DNA from: Dehalococcoidia bacterium
GTDB lineage: Bacteria > Chloroflexota > Dehalococcoidia > GIF9 > UBA5629
DNA: 41,288 nucleotides
Direction of reading: 5' to 3'
NCBI GenBank assembly: GCA_016930155.1
Contig: JAFGHL010000100.1
Location: 1-41,288 of the forward strand
The translations under genes were made by a program, and so were the position numbers. Numbering within the stretch: position 1 is the stretch's first letter; each line of letters opens with the position of its first letter. Positions 8,805 through 18,678 of the stretch are shown one piece after another. The notes below the pieces were generated by a model that was not told where the DNA came from, did no database searches, and was given only the letters and a program-made list of their open reading frames with translations.

Positions 8805-9167
8805 ACTCCGCATTCCAAGCAGCAGCCAGGCTTCCAGTACCAGACCCTAGGCCCGCAGCAAACTCACAACCCCAAGCTCCAACATCCCCAGTCTGAGGGG
8901 CAGGCTGTCAGCGCTGAGTTATATGACAAAGCATTTTTTCGGACATGACTTGACAGGTACGAATTTATATCACTATAATAACGTAGAAATTCGGCTTACC
9001 TGGAATTCCATTAAGTTCAATTTTCCCACATTGCAATTTAATCCAGATTAATAAAATAGCTGGCGGAATAAGTTGCGGTAGCTTGATTAATTTCAGAGAA
9101 TTGGAATTTAGTACTTTATATATGTAATTAAGTTGGATGACTAGATCCACTTGCACTGCTAATCATT
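8805..9167. other. 363-bp intergenic region and pyrG leader
   Basis: The first half (8805-8940) is GC-balanced and contains no terminator that I can support. The second half is AT-rich, contains a near-consensus promoter (8950-8979) and would give pyrG an untranslated leader of about 180 nt. No ORF of note and no recognisable riboswitch was seen in it. Confidence 0.5.
8950..8979 (+). promoter_or_regulatory. consensus sigma-70 promoter of pyrG operon
   Basis: A perfect TTGACA (8950-8955) and a perfect TATAAT (8974-8979) are separated by 18 bp. The predicted transcription start is near 8986, about 180 nt before the pyrG ATG. It is the best promoter match in the window and probably drives pyrG, the transaldolase gene and rho. 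Confidence 0.7.
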
Positions 9168-10799
9168 ATGGCTAAATATATATTTGTGACGGGAGGCGTT
9201 GTAAGCTCGGTCGGGAAGGGCATCGCTGTAGCATCGATCGGTCGCATACTGAAAAGCCGCGGTATATCTGTGTCGGTACAGAAACTGGACCCCTACCTCA
9301 ATGTGGACCCGGGCACCATGTCGCCTTATCAGCACGGCGAGGTGTTTGTTACAACCGACGGAGCCGAGACTGACCTCGACCTGGGACACTACGAGCGGTT
9401 CATCGACCTCAACCTGACATCTGCCTCCAACGTGACCTCTGGCCAGATTTACTCGTCGGTGATCGCCGGGGAGAGGCGGGGGGACTACCTGGGCGGCACC
9501 ATGCAGGTAATCCCACACGTTACCAACGAGATCAAGCGGCGCATACGCGAGGTGGCACAGATCTCCAACCCCCAGGTGGTGATCGTAGAAGTGGGCGGCA
9601 CGGTGGGCGACATCGAAGGCCAGCCGTTCCTGGAAGCCATCAGGCAACTGCGCAACGAGGTCGGCAGGGACAACGTACTTTTCATCCATGTCACCTACCT
9701 GCCTTACATCGCCACCACCAAGGAGCTGAAAACCAAACCCACGCAGCACAGCGTCAACGAACTGAGGCGCATCGGTATCCAGCCTGACATCATACTCTGC
9801 CGCTCCGACTACCCCATTTCGGAGGGACTGCGTGATAAGATATCGCTGTTCTGCGACGTTGCTAAAGAAGCGGTCATACCGATGGTGACGGCTGAGAGCA
9901 TCTACGAGGTCCCGCTGATACTGGAAGACTTCGGCATGAGCAACTTCATCACCAGCAAAATTCGCCTGAACGTAGCCAAAGCAGACCTGTCAGAGTGGCG
10001 CATGATGGTTGACCGTATGAAATCACCCAAGGAAAGCCTGAATATCGCACTGGTAGGCAAGTATATTGAGCTGGAAGACGCCTATTACTCGGTGCGTGAA
10101 TCGCTGTGCCATGCAGCGCTGTACCATGACCGCAATGTAAATATCGTCTGGGTACAGTCGGAGGAAATTGAGAAAGGCACACATGACAACCTGTTCAATT
10201 CAGTACACGGCATCATCGTGCCGGGGGGCTTCGGCAACCGCGGCATCGAAGGCATGATAACAGCCGCCTCTTATGCCAGGCAGAACAATGTCCCCTACCT
10301 GGGGCTTTGCCTGGGCATGCAGGTAATGGCCATTGAATTCGGCAGGTACGCAGTGGGCAACAAGACGGCCAACTCTACCGAGTTCGACAGCAACACCAAT
10401 TACCCCGTGATCGATTTGATGCCGGGCCAGCGCAGCATCGACAGCAAGGGAGGGACCATGCGGCTGGGGGCTTACCCCTGCGAACTGATGCCGGGAACAA
10501 AGGCGGCTGACGCTTATACGGAAAAGGTAGTCTACGAGCGCCACCGCCACCGCTACGAGTTTAACAATGACTTCCGCTCCATCTTCGAGAATAAAGGCGT
10601 GATATTCAGCGGACGTTCGCCGGATAACAGGCTGGTGGAGATAACAGAGCTGCGGGATCACCCTTGGATGCTGGGATGCCAGTTCCATCCCGAGTTCCGC
10701 TCACGCCCCAACCACCCTCACCCACTGTTTATAAAATTCATCGGAGCTGCCAAAGAGACCCTGGTGGAAGGCACGCAGGTCACACTTCCCATAAAATGA
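9168..10799 (+). CDS. pyrG: CTP synthase
   Basis: It makes CTP from UTP, ATP and glutamine, the last step of pyrimidine nucleotide synthesis, in the cytoplasm. The 543-aa length is normal. The N-terminal synthetase domain begins [16 protein letters not shown], the family signature with the ATP-binding loop. The C-terminal class I glutamine amidotransferase domain has the nucleophile Cys381 in GLCLGMQ and the His507-Pro-Glu509 pair in QFHPEF. No clear Shine-Dalgarno site precedes ATG 9168, but the conserved N-terminus fixes the start. It is the first gene of a tight run with transaldolase (51-bp gap) and rho (34-bp gap). Confidence 0.97.
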   Translation: MAKYIFVTGGVVSSVGKGIAVASIGRILKSRGISVSVQKLDPYLNVDPGTMSPYQHGEVFVTTDGAETDLDLGHYERFIDLNLTSASNVTSGQIYSSVIAGERRGDYLGGTMQVIPHVTNEIKRRIREVAQISNPQVVIVEVGGTVGDIEGQPFLEAIRQLRNEVGRDNVLFIHVTYLPYIATTKELKTKPTQHSVNELRRIGIQPDIILCRSDYPISEGLRDKISLFCDVAKEAVIPMVTAESIYEVPLILEDFGMSNFITSKIRLNVAKADLSEWRMMVDRMKSPKESLNIALVGKYIELEDAYYSVRESLCHAALYHDRNVNIVWVQSEEIEKGTHDNLFNSVHGIIVPGGFGNRGIEGMITAASYARQNNVPYLGLCLGMQVMAIEFGRYAVGNKTANSTEFDSNTNYPVIDLMPGQRSIDSKGGTMRLGAYPCELMPGTKAADAYTEKVVYERHRHRYEFNNDFRSIFENKGVIFSGRSPDNRLVEITELRDHPWMLGCQFHPEFRSRPNHPHPLFIKFIGAAKETLVEGTQVTLPIK

Positions 10800-10850
10800 T
10801 GCAAACAGGCAGCCCGTCAACAATAAAATTTTCTTCGTCAGGAGAAATAT

Positions 10851-11516
10851 ATGCGTTTGTTTCTTGATACAGCTAATGTGGAGCATATTAAACACGGGGT
10901 CAGGCTGGGCGTCGTCAGCGGCGTGACTACCAATCCCAGCCTGGTGTCACAGGAAGGCAAAGTCAACTATAAGAAACTGGTCCAGAAGATCTGCTCGGTA
11001 GTGCCCGGGCCGGTTTCAACCGAGGTGATCAGCCAGGACGTGGCAGGCATGGTTGCCGAGGCACGCCAGATCGCCAAATGGGCCAACAACGTGGTGGTCA
11101 AGATACCGGCTGGCCTGGAAGGGGTAGAGGCCACGCATATCCTGGCCTCGGAAGGCATCCAGGTCAATTTCACGCTATGCTTCTCAGTGAACCAGGCCCT
11201 GCTGGCCGCACTGGCAGGCGCCGCCTATGTCAGCCCGTTCGTGGGACGGCTGGACGACATCGGGGAGGACGGCATGACTCTGGTCAAAGACATCGTGCAG
11301 GTCTTCCGCCAGTATCCAGAAATCAAGACAGAAGTTATCGCCGCCAGCATCAGGCACCCGCAGCACTGCCTGATTGCGGCCCTGGCCGGGTCGCATATCG
11401 CCACCATACCCTATAAAGTACTGCTGCAAATGGCCAAACACCCCATGACCGACGCCGGCAATGCGCGTTTCCTGGAAGACTGGCGCAAGGTAATGGGTGA
11501 CGTTAAGAATATCTGA
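10851..11516 (+). CDS. small transaldolase (TalC/FSA family)
   Basis: This is a 221-aa class I aldolase of the small transaldolase / fructose-6-phosphate aldolase family, which transfers dihydroxyacetone units in the non-oxidative pentose phosphate pathway. It begins with the family signature (RLFLDTANVEHI, then VTTNPSLV), and the Schiff-base lysine is Lys84 in VVVKIP. Glu58 in STEVIS occupies the position that is Glu in transaldolases and Gln in fructose-6-phosphate aldolase, which favours transaldolase. AGGAGA lies 5 nt before ATG 10851. It sits between pyrG and rho and is probably cotranscribed with them. Confidence 0.93.
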   Translation: MRLFLDTANVEHIKHGVRLGVVSGVTTNPSLVSQEGKVNYKKLVQKICSVVPGPVSTEVISQDVAGMVAEARQIAKWANNVVVKIPAGLEGVEATHILASEGIQVNFTLCFSVNQALLAALAGAAYVSPFVGRLDDIGEDGMTLVKDIVQVFRQYPEIKTEVIAASIRHPQHCLIAALAGSHIATIPYKVLLQMAKHPMTDAGNARFLEDWRKVMGDVKNI

Positions 11517-11550
11517 TTATTTACCGGACTATACATGTTGAGGTGAGACT

Positions 11551-12831
11551 ATGATGAACGTAACTGAACTGGAATTAAAAACCACCGAGGAACTGCAGGC
11601 CCTGGCCAAGACGCAGGGGCTGGAGAACTTCGCCGACCTGAGCAGGGAGGAGCTGATAGCCAAGCTGGCCAACTCGGTCATACCCCCCGAGCCGCAGCCG
11701 GGCTTTTATATGAGCCTGGGCGGGATACTGGAGATAATGGACGAGGGCTATGGGTTCCTGAGGCAGGAAAGCCTGCTGCCCGGCCCTAACGACGTATATA
11801 TCTCTAACTCGCAGATCCGGCGCTTCGGCCTGCGCAACGGCGACACGGTCATAGGACAGGCCAGGCCCCCCAAGGAAGGGGAAAAATATTGCAGCCTGCT
11901 GCGCGTGGAGACCGTCAACGGGCTGGACGCAGACCAGTCCAAGGGCCGCCCGCACTTCGGACAGCTCACACCCACCTTCCCGGACAAGATGTTCGACCTG
12001 GAGAGCAACCCCAAGAACCTGTCGGCCCGGCTGATCAACCTGGTTGCCCCCATAGGCGGCGGCCAGCGCGGATTAATCGTCTCACCCCCCAAAGCAGGCA
12101 AAACCCTGCTGTTGAAAAACATCGCCAATGCCATCACCGCCAAATATCCCGACGTCCACCTGATGGTTCTGCTGATCGGTGAACGCCCTGAGGAAGTCAC
12201 CGACATGAAAAGGTCGGTTAACGGCGAGGTGGTTTCCGCCACATTCGACGAACCGGTGGAGAACCATACCCGCGTGGCAGAGCTGGCGCTGGAGCGGGCC
12301 AAACGATTGGCCGAGATAGGCAAAGACGTAGTAATCCTGCTGGACGGTATTACACGTCTGACACGCTCTTATAACCTGGCCATGCCTCCCAGCGGCCGCA
12401 CGCTTTCAGGCGGTATCGACTCGGTAGCATTGTACCCGCCCAAACGCTTCTTCGGCGCCGCCAGAAACATCGAGGAGGGCGGCAGCCTGACTATACTGGC
12501 CACCTGCCTGCTGGATACCGGCAGCCGCATGGATGACCTGATCTATGAGGAATTTAAAGGCACCGGCAACATGGAGCTGCACCTCGACCGCAGGATGGCC
12601 GAAAAACGTATCTTCCCGGCCATCGATATTATGCGTAGCAGCACGCGCCGTGAGGAACTGCTGCTGGGTGAACAGACGGTTGCCAAGGTCTGGCTGCTGC
12701 GCCGCATGATTGCCATGATCGCCGAGGACTCCAACAGCGCGACAGATGCATCGGAGCGCGTGATCGACCGGCTGGCAAAAACCCAGACTAACGCCGAGTT
12801 CCTGTCAACGCTGACGGCCAAGGATGTGTAA
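11551..12831 (+). CDS. rho: transcription termination factor Rho
   Basis: A 426-aa RNA-dependent hexameric ATPase helicase that ends transcription at Rho-dependent sites. Order of parts: N-terminal helical Rho-N domain (1-45), cold-shock-type RNA-binding domain (~50-125; [11 protein letters not shown] and [15 protein letters not shown]), then the RecA-like ATPase with Walker A PPKAGKT (179-185), Walker B in [16 protein letters not shown], and the conserved [16 protein letters not shown] region. GAGGTG lies 5 nt before ATG 11551 and 8 nt before ATG 11554, so either Met may start the protein. There is no extended insertion of the kind found in some high-GC Rho proteins. Confidence 0.97.
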   Translation: MMNVTELELKTTEELQALAKTQGLENFADLSREELIAKLANSVIPPEPQPGFYMSLGGILEIMDEGYGFLRQESLLPGPNDVYISNSQIRRFGLRNGDTVIGQARPPKEGEKYCSLLRVETVNGLDADQSKGRPHFGQLTPTFPDKMFDLESNPKNLSARLINLVAPIGGGQRGLIVSPPKAGKTLLLKNIANAITAKYPDVHLMVLLIGERPEEVTDMKRSVNGEVVSATFDEPVENHTRVAELALERAKRLAEIGKDVVILLDGITRLTRSYNLAMPPSGRTLSGGIDSVALYPPKRFFGAARNIEEGGSLTILATCLLDTGSRMDDLIYEEFKGTGNMELHLDRRMAEKRIFPAIDIMRSSTRREELLLGEQTVAKVWLLRRMIAMIAEDSNSATDASERVIDRLAKTQTNAEFLSTLTAKDV

Positions 12832-12952
12832 AAATAAGCCAGCTTATAGACAATCAATAAAATTGATCAAATTACACATAGTGGAACTTGAATTTTGAAA
12901 TTCGCAATCTACTTAGCAAGCACCCCTTTATCCGCACCCCCGAATTTGGAGC

Positions 12953-14830
12953 TTGAGCTTGATCGGAATGGTCCACTGCCACAAACGTGAAACTGCGCCG
13001 GGGCCTGCACTGAAAGGACCGCTGGCAGCCCTGCTGGCATCACTGTTCCTTGTCATTTCCTTGATGCTGGTACCCGCGCCTGTGCGTGCTTTCTCGCTCG
13101 GACTGGAACCAGTATCCGGCAAGGTAGGCTCCACCATCAAGATACCGGCCTTCTGCCAGTACGGCTCCGGGGATTACAGAATCTACTGGGGCGAAGACGA
13201 CCAGCTGATACAGAAGGGAACGGTTGACAGCAAAGGCTGCTCGCCCATCTATTTCACCGTACCAGAGACCCAGCGCGGCAAGCATATCGTTACGCTGGAG
13301 ATCGGCAGCAAGTCATGGTCGAGGGACTTCACCGTCACAGCCAGCATCACGCTGGATGTAAAAACCGGCTCCCCCGGCTCGCTGGTAACCATCCAGGGCA
13401 ACGGCTTCGAGGAACGTGAAGGCGAAATTTTCATCACGTTCGACGGGAGCAGGACAGCCCAGGATATAGAGGCCAATAGCAAGGGAGCCTGGACATACAA
13501 GCTGGAGGTACCCAGCAAAGGCCGCGGCAGCCACTCCATCAGCGCTGCCGGCGCCAGCACGCCATCGCAGGAGGTAGGCAACGAAAACTTTGAAATTAGG
13601 CCGGCCATCGAGGTTAAACCATCCTCGGGATGGGTGGGCCGCGTGGTTAACGTATCAGGATGCGGCTTCGCACTCAATGAGCCGCATATAGCTGTAAGCT
13701 ACGATGATGTGATCGTAAAATCCGGGCTGACCGCAGATGACAGCGGTACATGGCAGACATCCTTCTCCATACCACCCTCTGCCAAAGGCTCTCACAAGCT
13801 GGACGCTCACGGCTCCATTTCACCTGACGATGAGGTGACAGACGTCACTTTTACCGTGGCGCCCGGCATCCACGTCGAACAGGCAGCGCACAAGCTGGGC
13901 GAAGCCATACATGTCGGCGACAGCCTGGTCGTGACCGGGATCGGTTACGAGAACAATGAGACCCGCATCATGGTCATGTTCGACGGCGTAAAAATCGTCG
14001 ACAATATTCAAGCTGATGCACAGGGTTCCTGGTCAGCCCAGTTCAGCATACCTGAAACCGGCTTTGGCGATCACAGCATTACAGCATACGGAGACGCCAC
14101 CCGGTCGACCGATGTAGCAGAATTCACGATACTTGTTTCACCCGACCTGAGCATCAACCCTGACAGCGGCGCCGTGGGCGACAGCATGGTACTGACAGGT
14201 CACGGGTTCGGTTCAAATGAGGCATTGACCTTCATATATAATTTTAAGAAGCTCGACCTGTCCGCCAGCGCCGATTTTAAAGGAAATTTCAATATGAGCT
14301 TCCAGCCGCCTGCCGGCAGCTCGGGACCCCATACGCTGACGGTAATGGACGGAGAAGGGGCCGCGGACAGCGTCACACTGACCATAGAGTCCAACCCGCC
14401 ACAGGCACCCTCTCTCACTGCTCCGGAAGACGGGGCGGAATACGGCTTTTTCGATAGCGAGCCTGTCGCGTTCTCCTGGTCTGCAGTCGAAGATTCCAGC
14501 GGCGTAACCTATACACTTGAAATCTCCCCGGAAGATGGCTTCAAAGGCGATTTGATCAGCAGGCAGGACCTGGAAAAACCGTTGTACCATCTGCCTCGCA
14601 ACGAAAGACCATCCTTCGGTCTGTATTTCTGGAGGGTTAAGGCCGTCGACCTGGCCGGCAATGTCAGCGCCTGGAGCGAAACGCGGACTCTGGAATTTTC
14701 CGGCTCCAATTTAATCGGACCCGGTCTTATCAGCCTGGCGGTACTGGTGATCATCATTCTGATCATCTGGCGCATCCGCGTGGTCTCTAAAAAGGGCGGC
14801 TGGAAGTTGGACTCAGATTCAGATTCTTGA
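12953..14830 (+). CDS. membrane-anchored protein with five Ig/IPT-like repeats
   Basis: This ~625-aa protein has an N-terminal signal (hydrophobic run ~25-45, ending near PVRAFS), an extracellular part and a C-terminal transmembrane helix (~595-612) with a short basic cytoplasmic tail. The extracellular part has five tandem repeats of about 85-90 residues beginning near residues 38, 128, 218, 305 and 398. Most carry a G-(S/D)-x-(V/I)-x-(V/I)-x-G-x-G-(F/Y) motif (VTIQGNGFEE, VNVSGCGFAL, LVVTGIGYEN, MVLTGHGFGS), typical of IPT/TIG beta sandwiches. A fibronectin-III-like domain (~483-585) follows. The start is uncertain: TTG 12953 is the longest, TTG 12959 has GGAG 7 nt upstream, and ATG 12968 has no ribosome site. 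The specific role is unknown. Confidence 0.8.
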   Translation: MSLIGMVHCHKRETAPGPALKGPLAALLASLFLVISLMLVPAPVRAFSLGLEPVSGKVGSTIKIPAFCQYGSGDYRIYWGEDDQLIQKGTVDSKGCSPIYFTVPETQRGKHIVTLEIGSKSWSRDFTVTASITLDVKTGSPGSLVTIQGNGFEEREGEIFITFDGSRTAQDIEANSKGAWTYKLEVPSKGRGSHSISAAGASTPSQEVGNENFEIRPAIEVKPSSGWVGRVVNVSGCGFALNEPHIAVSYDDVIVKSGLTADDSGTWQTSFSIPPSAKGSHKLDAHGSISPDDEVTDVTFTVAPGIHVEQAAHKLGEAIHVGDSLVVTGIGYENNETRIMVMFDGVKIVDNIQADAQGSWSAQFSIPETGFGDHSITAYGDATRSTDVAEFTILVSPDLSINPDSGAVGDSMVLTGHGFGSNEALTFIYNFKKLDLSASADFKGNFNMSFQPPAGSSGPHTLTVMDGEGAADSVTLTIESNPPQAPSLTAPEDGAEYGFFDSEPVAFSWSAVEDSSGVTYTLEISPEDGFKGDLISRQDLEKPLYHLPRNERPSFGLYFWRVKAVDLAGNVSAWSETRTLEFSGSNLIGPGLISLAVLVIIILIIWRIRVVSKKGGWKLDSDSDS

Positions 14831-14855
14831 CAAAAACAGATACTGGCTATAATAT
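14827..14855 (+). promoter_or_regulatory. promoter of the CetZ-like gene
   Basis: TTGACA (14827-14832) overlaps the stop codon of the upstream gene. A -10 follows as TATAAT (14848-14853, 15-bp spacer) or TAATAT (14850-14855, 17-bp spacer). It gives the tubulin-like gene its own transcript with a leader of ~55 nt. Confidence 0.6.
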
Positions 14856-14914
14856 GATTGAAATTTACTATGGCTTAATACGTTTAAATATAATAAAAGC
14901 GAGGTAAAACAAGA

Positions 14915-16096
14915 ATGAAATTAATGGTTATCGGGCTAGGGCAGTGTGGCTCCCGCGTAGCCGATGAGTTTGCCTATCTCGGGCACAGGGCTCGTTCAGA
15001 GAGAGGCACAACAATCATCACGGGGACTTTCGCAGTCAACACAGACCAGACTGACCTGACCGGATTATCTCATATCGGCTCCGACTACATGCACCGCATA
15101 CTGATCGGCGGCCGCAAGACATGGGGACATGGCGTAGGCAAAGTCAATGAAATGGGCGCTGAACTGGCAAGGGAAGACGGCGACAAGGTCATCGACGCTG
15201 TCAGGACATCGCCGCTTTTCTACCAGACACACGCATTCATGCTGGTGGCAGGCACCGCCGGTGGCACCGGTTCGGGTGCCATCTCCATCATCGCCCAGAT
15301 GCTCAAGGAACGCTATATCGGCAAACCGGTCTATACGCTTTGCGTGCTGCCTTTTGAACATGAAGAGGTCGCCGAACTGCGAAGCGTCTATAATACAGCC
15401 ACCTGCCTGAAATCGGTCCATTCCGTGGCAGACGGAGTATTCCTGGCTGACAACCAGCGCTACGTGCGCAAGGACGCCAGCATGGCTATGAACCTGGCAC
15501 GCATCAACCGGCAGATCGTCGAACCTTTCTACGACCTGATGTGCGCCGGCGAGGTAACCCAGCAGAGATCGGTCGGCGCCAAGACCATGGACGCCGGCGA
15601 TATCATGCAGTCCATCGACGGCTGGACCGCCATCGGCACCGGCAAGACGGAGATCCCCCGCGGCTTCCGTTTCCCCTGGGAGCTGGCCAAGACCAGCTTC
15701 CGCGAGAAGAGCGGCGAAACGCTGCGCGCCATGCAGGCCATGGACGCCGCTGTCAGCGAGCTCTCCATATCGATCAATCCCGAGGATGCCGGCCGCGCCC
15801 TCTATCTCATGGCCGCCCCATCCAAAGAGATGAGCATGGACATCGCCAAGGGCCTGGGCGACTACCTGCGTGAACTGGCCGAGAACGCGGTCATCCGCGC
15901 CGGCGACTTCCCCAGGGAAAAAGGTTCCGTCGATGTGACAATCCTCTTCTCCCAGCTTGCTTTCGTGCAGAAGATCAGAGACTACTACGACAGGGCTTCG
16001 GCCTTCGCCATGACGCAGAAAGACCGCCTGAAGGAAACCACCGGACGCCTGCGCGACATGGAAGACGCAGCCAAGGGCCTGCCAAGCCTTATCTAA
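14915..16096 (+). CDS. CetZ/FtsZ-like tubulin-superfamily GTPase
   Basis: This 393-aa protein belongs to the tubulin/FtsZ superfamily. The N-terminus (KLMVIGLGQCGSRVADEF) resembles the archaeal CetZ start more than bacterial FtsZ. The phosphate-binding T4 signature is G113-TAGGTGSG-121. A T7-like catalytic loop is present in MDAGDIMQSID (Asp226 and Asp229, the D-x-x-D spacing used by FtsZ), so polymerisation-linked GTP hydrolysis is plausible. The C-terminus is a charged helix (~355-388) without the FtsZ tail peptide that binds FtsA or ZipA, so a role distinct from the division ring is likely. GAGGT lies 9 nt before ATG 14915. The gene is monocistronic, between its own promoter and an intrinsic terminator. 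Whether it acts in shape, positioning or DNA partition is not shown by the sequence. Confidence 0.85.
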   Translation: MKLMVIGLGQCGSRVADEFAYLGHRARSERGTTIITGTFAVNTDQTDLTGLSHIGSDYMHRILIGGRKTWGHGVGKVNEMGAELAREDGDKVIDAVRTSPLFYQTHAFMLVAGTAGGTGSGAISIIAQMLKERYIGKPVYTLCVLPFEHEEVAELRSVYNTATCLKSVHSVADGVFLADNQRYVRKDASMAMNLARINRQIVEPFYDLMCAGEVTQQRSVGAKTMDAGDIMQSIDGWTAIGTGKTEIPRGFRFPWELAKTSFREKSGETLRAMQAMDAAVSELSISINPEDAGRALYLMAAPSKEMSMDIAKGLGDYLRELAENAVIRAGDFPREKGSVDVTILFSQLAFVQKIRDYYDRASAFAMTQKDRLKETTGRLRDMEDAAKGLPSLI

Positions 16097-16115
16097 ATAA
16101 TTGTTACGCTACTTC

Positions 16116-16146
16116 AAAAGGGGCAGCAGTTGCTGCCCCTTTTTTT
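16116..16146 (+). terminator. intrinsic terminator after CetZ-like gene
   Basis: GGGGCAGC (16120-16127) pairs perfectly with GCTGCCCC across a 4-nt loop, preceded by AAAA and followed by seven T residues. It is a textbook Rho-independent terminator 20 nt after the stop codon. Confidence 0.92.
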
Positions 16147-16209
16147 ATGACAGCCTCCGGCAGAAGATGCGGGAATCGCCGTGCCGGTCTATAATACCGC
16201 CGAAGGATT

Positions 16210-17079
16210 ATGCAGAAGCACGGTATATTCAACATCGATATCAACGACGTGTCATCCACCATGCTGCTGACGCTCTATTGCCATGCGCGGGAAAGCCGGT
16301 CAGCCGACCCCATCATCGACGACCCCCGGGCAGTGGAGATAACGGCTGCCCTCAACCGCCAGTTGGCCGGTTCAGCCGACCGCATGTACAGGGACCTGGC
16401 CGATGGCAAGCTCAATAAAAAGCTGATCACCTTCATCACGCTGAGGGCCAGGCAGTTCGATAGATACACGCAGGATTTTCTCAGCTCCCGCCCGGACGGC
16501 AGCGTGGTCAACCTGGGCTGCGGCCTGGATACACGCTTCTGGCGCGTAGACAACGGCAGTGCTCGTTTTTATGACCTCGACCTGCCTGGCGTGATCAAGA
16601 TAAAACGGAAGCTCATGAGCGAGACAGACCGCTACCGCATGATCGCCTCATCCGTGCTGGATTTCCGCTGGATGGACCTGCTGAAACAACACGGCAGCAG
16701 TCCCTGCCTGTTCCTGGCCGAGGGACTGCTGATGTACCTGGAAAAGGATTCGGTCCGTGACTTGTTGCTTAAGCTGCAGACGGAATTCCCCGGCTCGGAG
16801 CTGGTCTGCGAGGTAGTCCATGAATCGGTAGTCAACGGGTGGCTGAAGGGCGCCATGAACCTGCGCATGCAGGGGGAACTGCACCTGGGGCAGGAGGCCA
16901 CTTTCGTGTCCGGCGTCAGGGATGGGCATGAGATGGAGTCATGGTCACCGGGCATCAATCTGCTCAGCGAGTGGTCGCATTTCGATTCGGATGAGAAGAA
17001 GCTGGGCTGGGCGCGCCTGTTCGGCAAAATCCCTGGCATGCGCAGGGTACAGTGGACCGTTCACTACAGGCTGGGATAG
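16210..17079 (+). CDS. LCMT-family SAM-dependent methyltransferase
   Basis: This 289-aa protein belongs to the leucine carboxyl methyltransferase / COG3315 group of class I SAM methyltransferases. It shows the SAM-binding motif VVNLGCGLDTRF (99-110), the acidic D-L-D-L-P motif (122-126) and the late motif LAEGLLMYL (~175). An N-terminal helical region (1-90) with IIDDPRAVEI and FITLRARQFD is typical of the family. Family members methylate carboxyl or hydroxyl groups of small molecules or proteins; the substrate cannot be read from sequence. It lies just after a terminator and converges on the terminase gene. AAGGA sits only 2 nt before ATG 16210, so translation initiation may be weak. Confidence 0.85.
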   Translation: MQKHGIFNIDINDVSSTMLLTLYCHARESRSADPIIDDPRAVEITAALNRQLAGSADRMYRDLADGKLNKKLITFITLRARQFDRYTQDFLSSRPDGSVVNLGCGLDTRFWRVDNGSARFYDLDLPGVIKIKRKLMSETDRYRMIASSVLDFRWMDLLKQHGSSPCLFLAEGLLMYLEKDSVRDLLLKLQTEFPGSELVCEVVHESVVNGWLKGAMNLRMQGELHLGQEATFVSGVRDGHEMESWSPGINLLSEWSHFDSDEKKLGWARLFGKIPGMRRVQWTVHYRLG

Positions 17080-17144
17080 CCGCCGGGCACATTTACAGTG
17101 CTGCTTCACCTGCTGTCAATGTTTCAGATGCTACCGTTTATAAA

Positions 17145-18506
17145 TTACCTTCCCACCGCCTTCCTGGGCCTGATCTGCGCCGCCGCCTCCACGCACAGCG
17201 CCAGGCTCATCAGGTAATCGTCATGCCCCTCGGCAGGGTCGACGTAGAAATTGATGGTCTGGTTAGGCCGGCAGACGCTCCTGGCACGTCCCAGTTCAAA
17301 CATCAGCTCCCGGTAATCGTCTGAGCCGTCTCCCGCATAGAGCTTTAAGCGGCCCGAGTTGACGGCAGCCAGGAAATTGAAGCCCAGCGCCGATTTGGAC
17401 GCCTGCGTGAACTTAAACGGCGCGACCCGTCCTCGCAGGGCATGGCGCAGGAACGAGGCCACAGCTTCTCCCACCCCCGTTGCGTCCACTGCAACGCTGC
17501 TGCACCGCCATGTATTTCGCAGGATATCCACCATCATGCGGTAAAGCTCAGGATGTTTTTTGCCCACCCAGCAGTAATGTTCCACCACCCTGATCTGCGG
17601 ATCTTCCACAATATCAGACACAGGTGAAAAGCTGACCTCGGCTATGGTGATCACGGCAGCATCCCGGCCGCCTACGGTCAGTTCCAGTTCCTCCGTAACC
17701 TCGGCTTCCCCGGCCAGGTCAATCCCCGCTACGTATATTTTATCCGCAGATTCCCTGCACAGCAGGCGGGAATGCAAACCGGTCAATTGCCCTATTTGAG
17801 ACCTTGACAGGAAACCCCCGCCCGTACGCACCGGCAGCAGCGCATACTGGCTGAGAAAAAGAGGGTGGTCGCCGCCCAGCCTGCTGCGCTCGGCCTCAAC
17901 GAACGAACGGTAATTCTGATTGTACCTGGATACCTCCTGCCAGTCGAAGCGGAAGTGCCTCCTGAGGCCGTCCCTTTTCTCGAGATCCAGATTGGACTGC
18001 TTGATCTCCTCCAGCAGTGTGGAATCGTCCCAGGTGGTGCCGTAATGGACGGTGGTAGCATTGACAGAGGATGCCATGGGTCGGAATTCCTTGGTATATT
18101 TCTCCTTGCTGACGTCCTGTGATTCGTCTATCTCCAGCAACAGGTCGGCTGTATGCCCGACCACCGAGGATGATTCCTCTGCCGATAGAAATACCTGCCG
18201 CGCCGATCCCAGCCGGATGATATAGCCCATCTCCGATATCCAGGCGCCGCCGAAGCCGAAATCATCCAGCCGCTGCTTCAGGCGCGACATGGAAATTACG
18301 GTCTGCGGCTTAAAAGTAGGCGAGCACTTGACGGCGCTGCCCCCGGCGGCCATGAAAAGAGTGAGCAGCAGGACCTCGATATGCGCTGAAAGCTCGTTTT
18401 TTCCGCCCTGACGGGCGATTTCCACGGAAAAAGTCAGCCCGAGGTTGTCTTGTATACTCCCCAGTACGGCACGGGCAATTTCAAGCTGATAAGGGCGTAA
18501 TTGCAT
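17145..18506 (-). CDS. phage-type terminase large subunit (ATPase/nuclease)
   Basis: This 453-aa protein has the two-domain plan of large terminases, the motors that pump and cut phage DNA. The N-terminal ATPase has a terminase-type Walker A (ARQGGKN, residues 31-37), Walker B LLLEIDE with D127/E128, and a coupling GTT (156-158). The C-terminal RNase H-like nuclease has its three acidic positions: D263 in AGIDLAG, D341 in VDATGVG, and D429/D430 in GHDDY. It is therefore apparently functional, not a remnant. There is no portal, protease, capsid, tail or integrase gene anywhere in the window. AGGA lies 12 nt before ATG. The upstream minus-strand genes look like its partners. Confidence 0.85.
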   Translation of the reverse strand: MQLRPYQLEIARAVLGSIQDNLGLTFSVEIARQGGKNELSAHIEVLLLTLFMAAGGSAVKCSPTFKPQTVISMSRLKQRLDDFGFGGAWISEMGYIIRLGSARQVFLSAEESSSVVGHTADLLLEIDESQDVSKEKYTKEFRPMASSVNATTVHYGTTWDDSTLLEEIKQSNLDLEKRDGLRRHFRFDWQEVSRYNQNYRSFVEAERSRLGGDHPLFLSQYALLPVRTGGGFLSRSQIGQLTGLHSRLLCRESADKIYVAGIDLAGEAEVTEELELTVGGRDAAVITIAEVSFSPVSDIVEDPQIRVVEHYCWVGKKHPELYRMMVDILRNTWRCSSVAVDATGVGEAVASFLRHALRGRVAPFKFTQASKSALGFNFLAAVNSGRLKLYAGDGSDDYRELMFELGRARSVCRPNQTINFYVDPAEGHDDYLMSLALCVEAAAQIRPRKAVGR

Positions 18507-18678
18507 AGCTGATAAAAATCCTGGTTAGAAAAATAATAAAGAAACGGCAGGCACTTAATACGGAATCCCAAACAGCTTAAAACAAGCAGCTTAAAATCTC
18601 GATAAAACTGCCTTTTTTATTCGCTCAGAGCCTAGAAGTTCAGTATGCGGCAATCATTGTTTACACGGTACTTCAAGC

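Noticed and set aside
8888-8915. CCCC ... GGGG stem after the second STT3 gene as a terminator
   Set aside because: Only four base pairs form and no T-run follows.
16210-16250. possibility that the methyltransferase starts farther downstream
   Set aside because: The N-terminal residues before the second Met fit the family layout, so ATG 16210 is kept despite its poorly spaced ribosome site.
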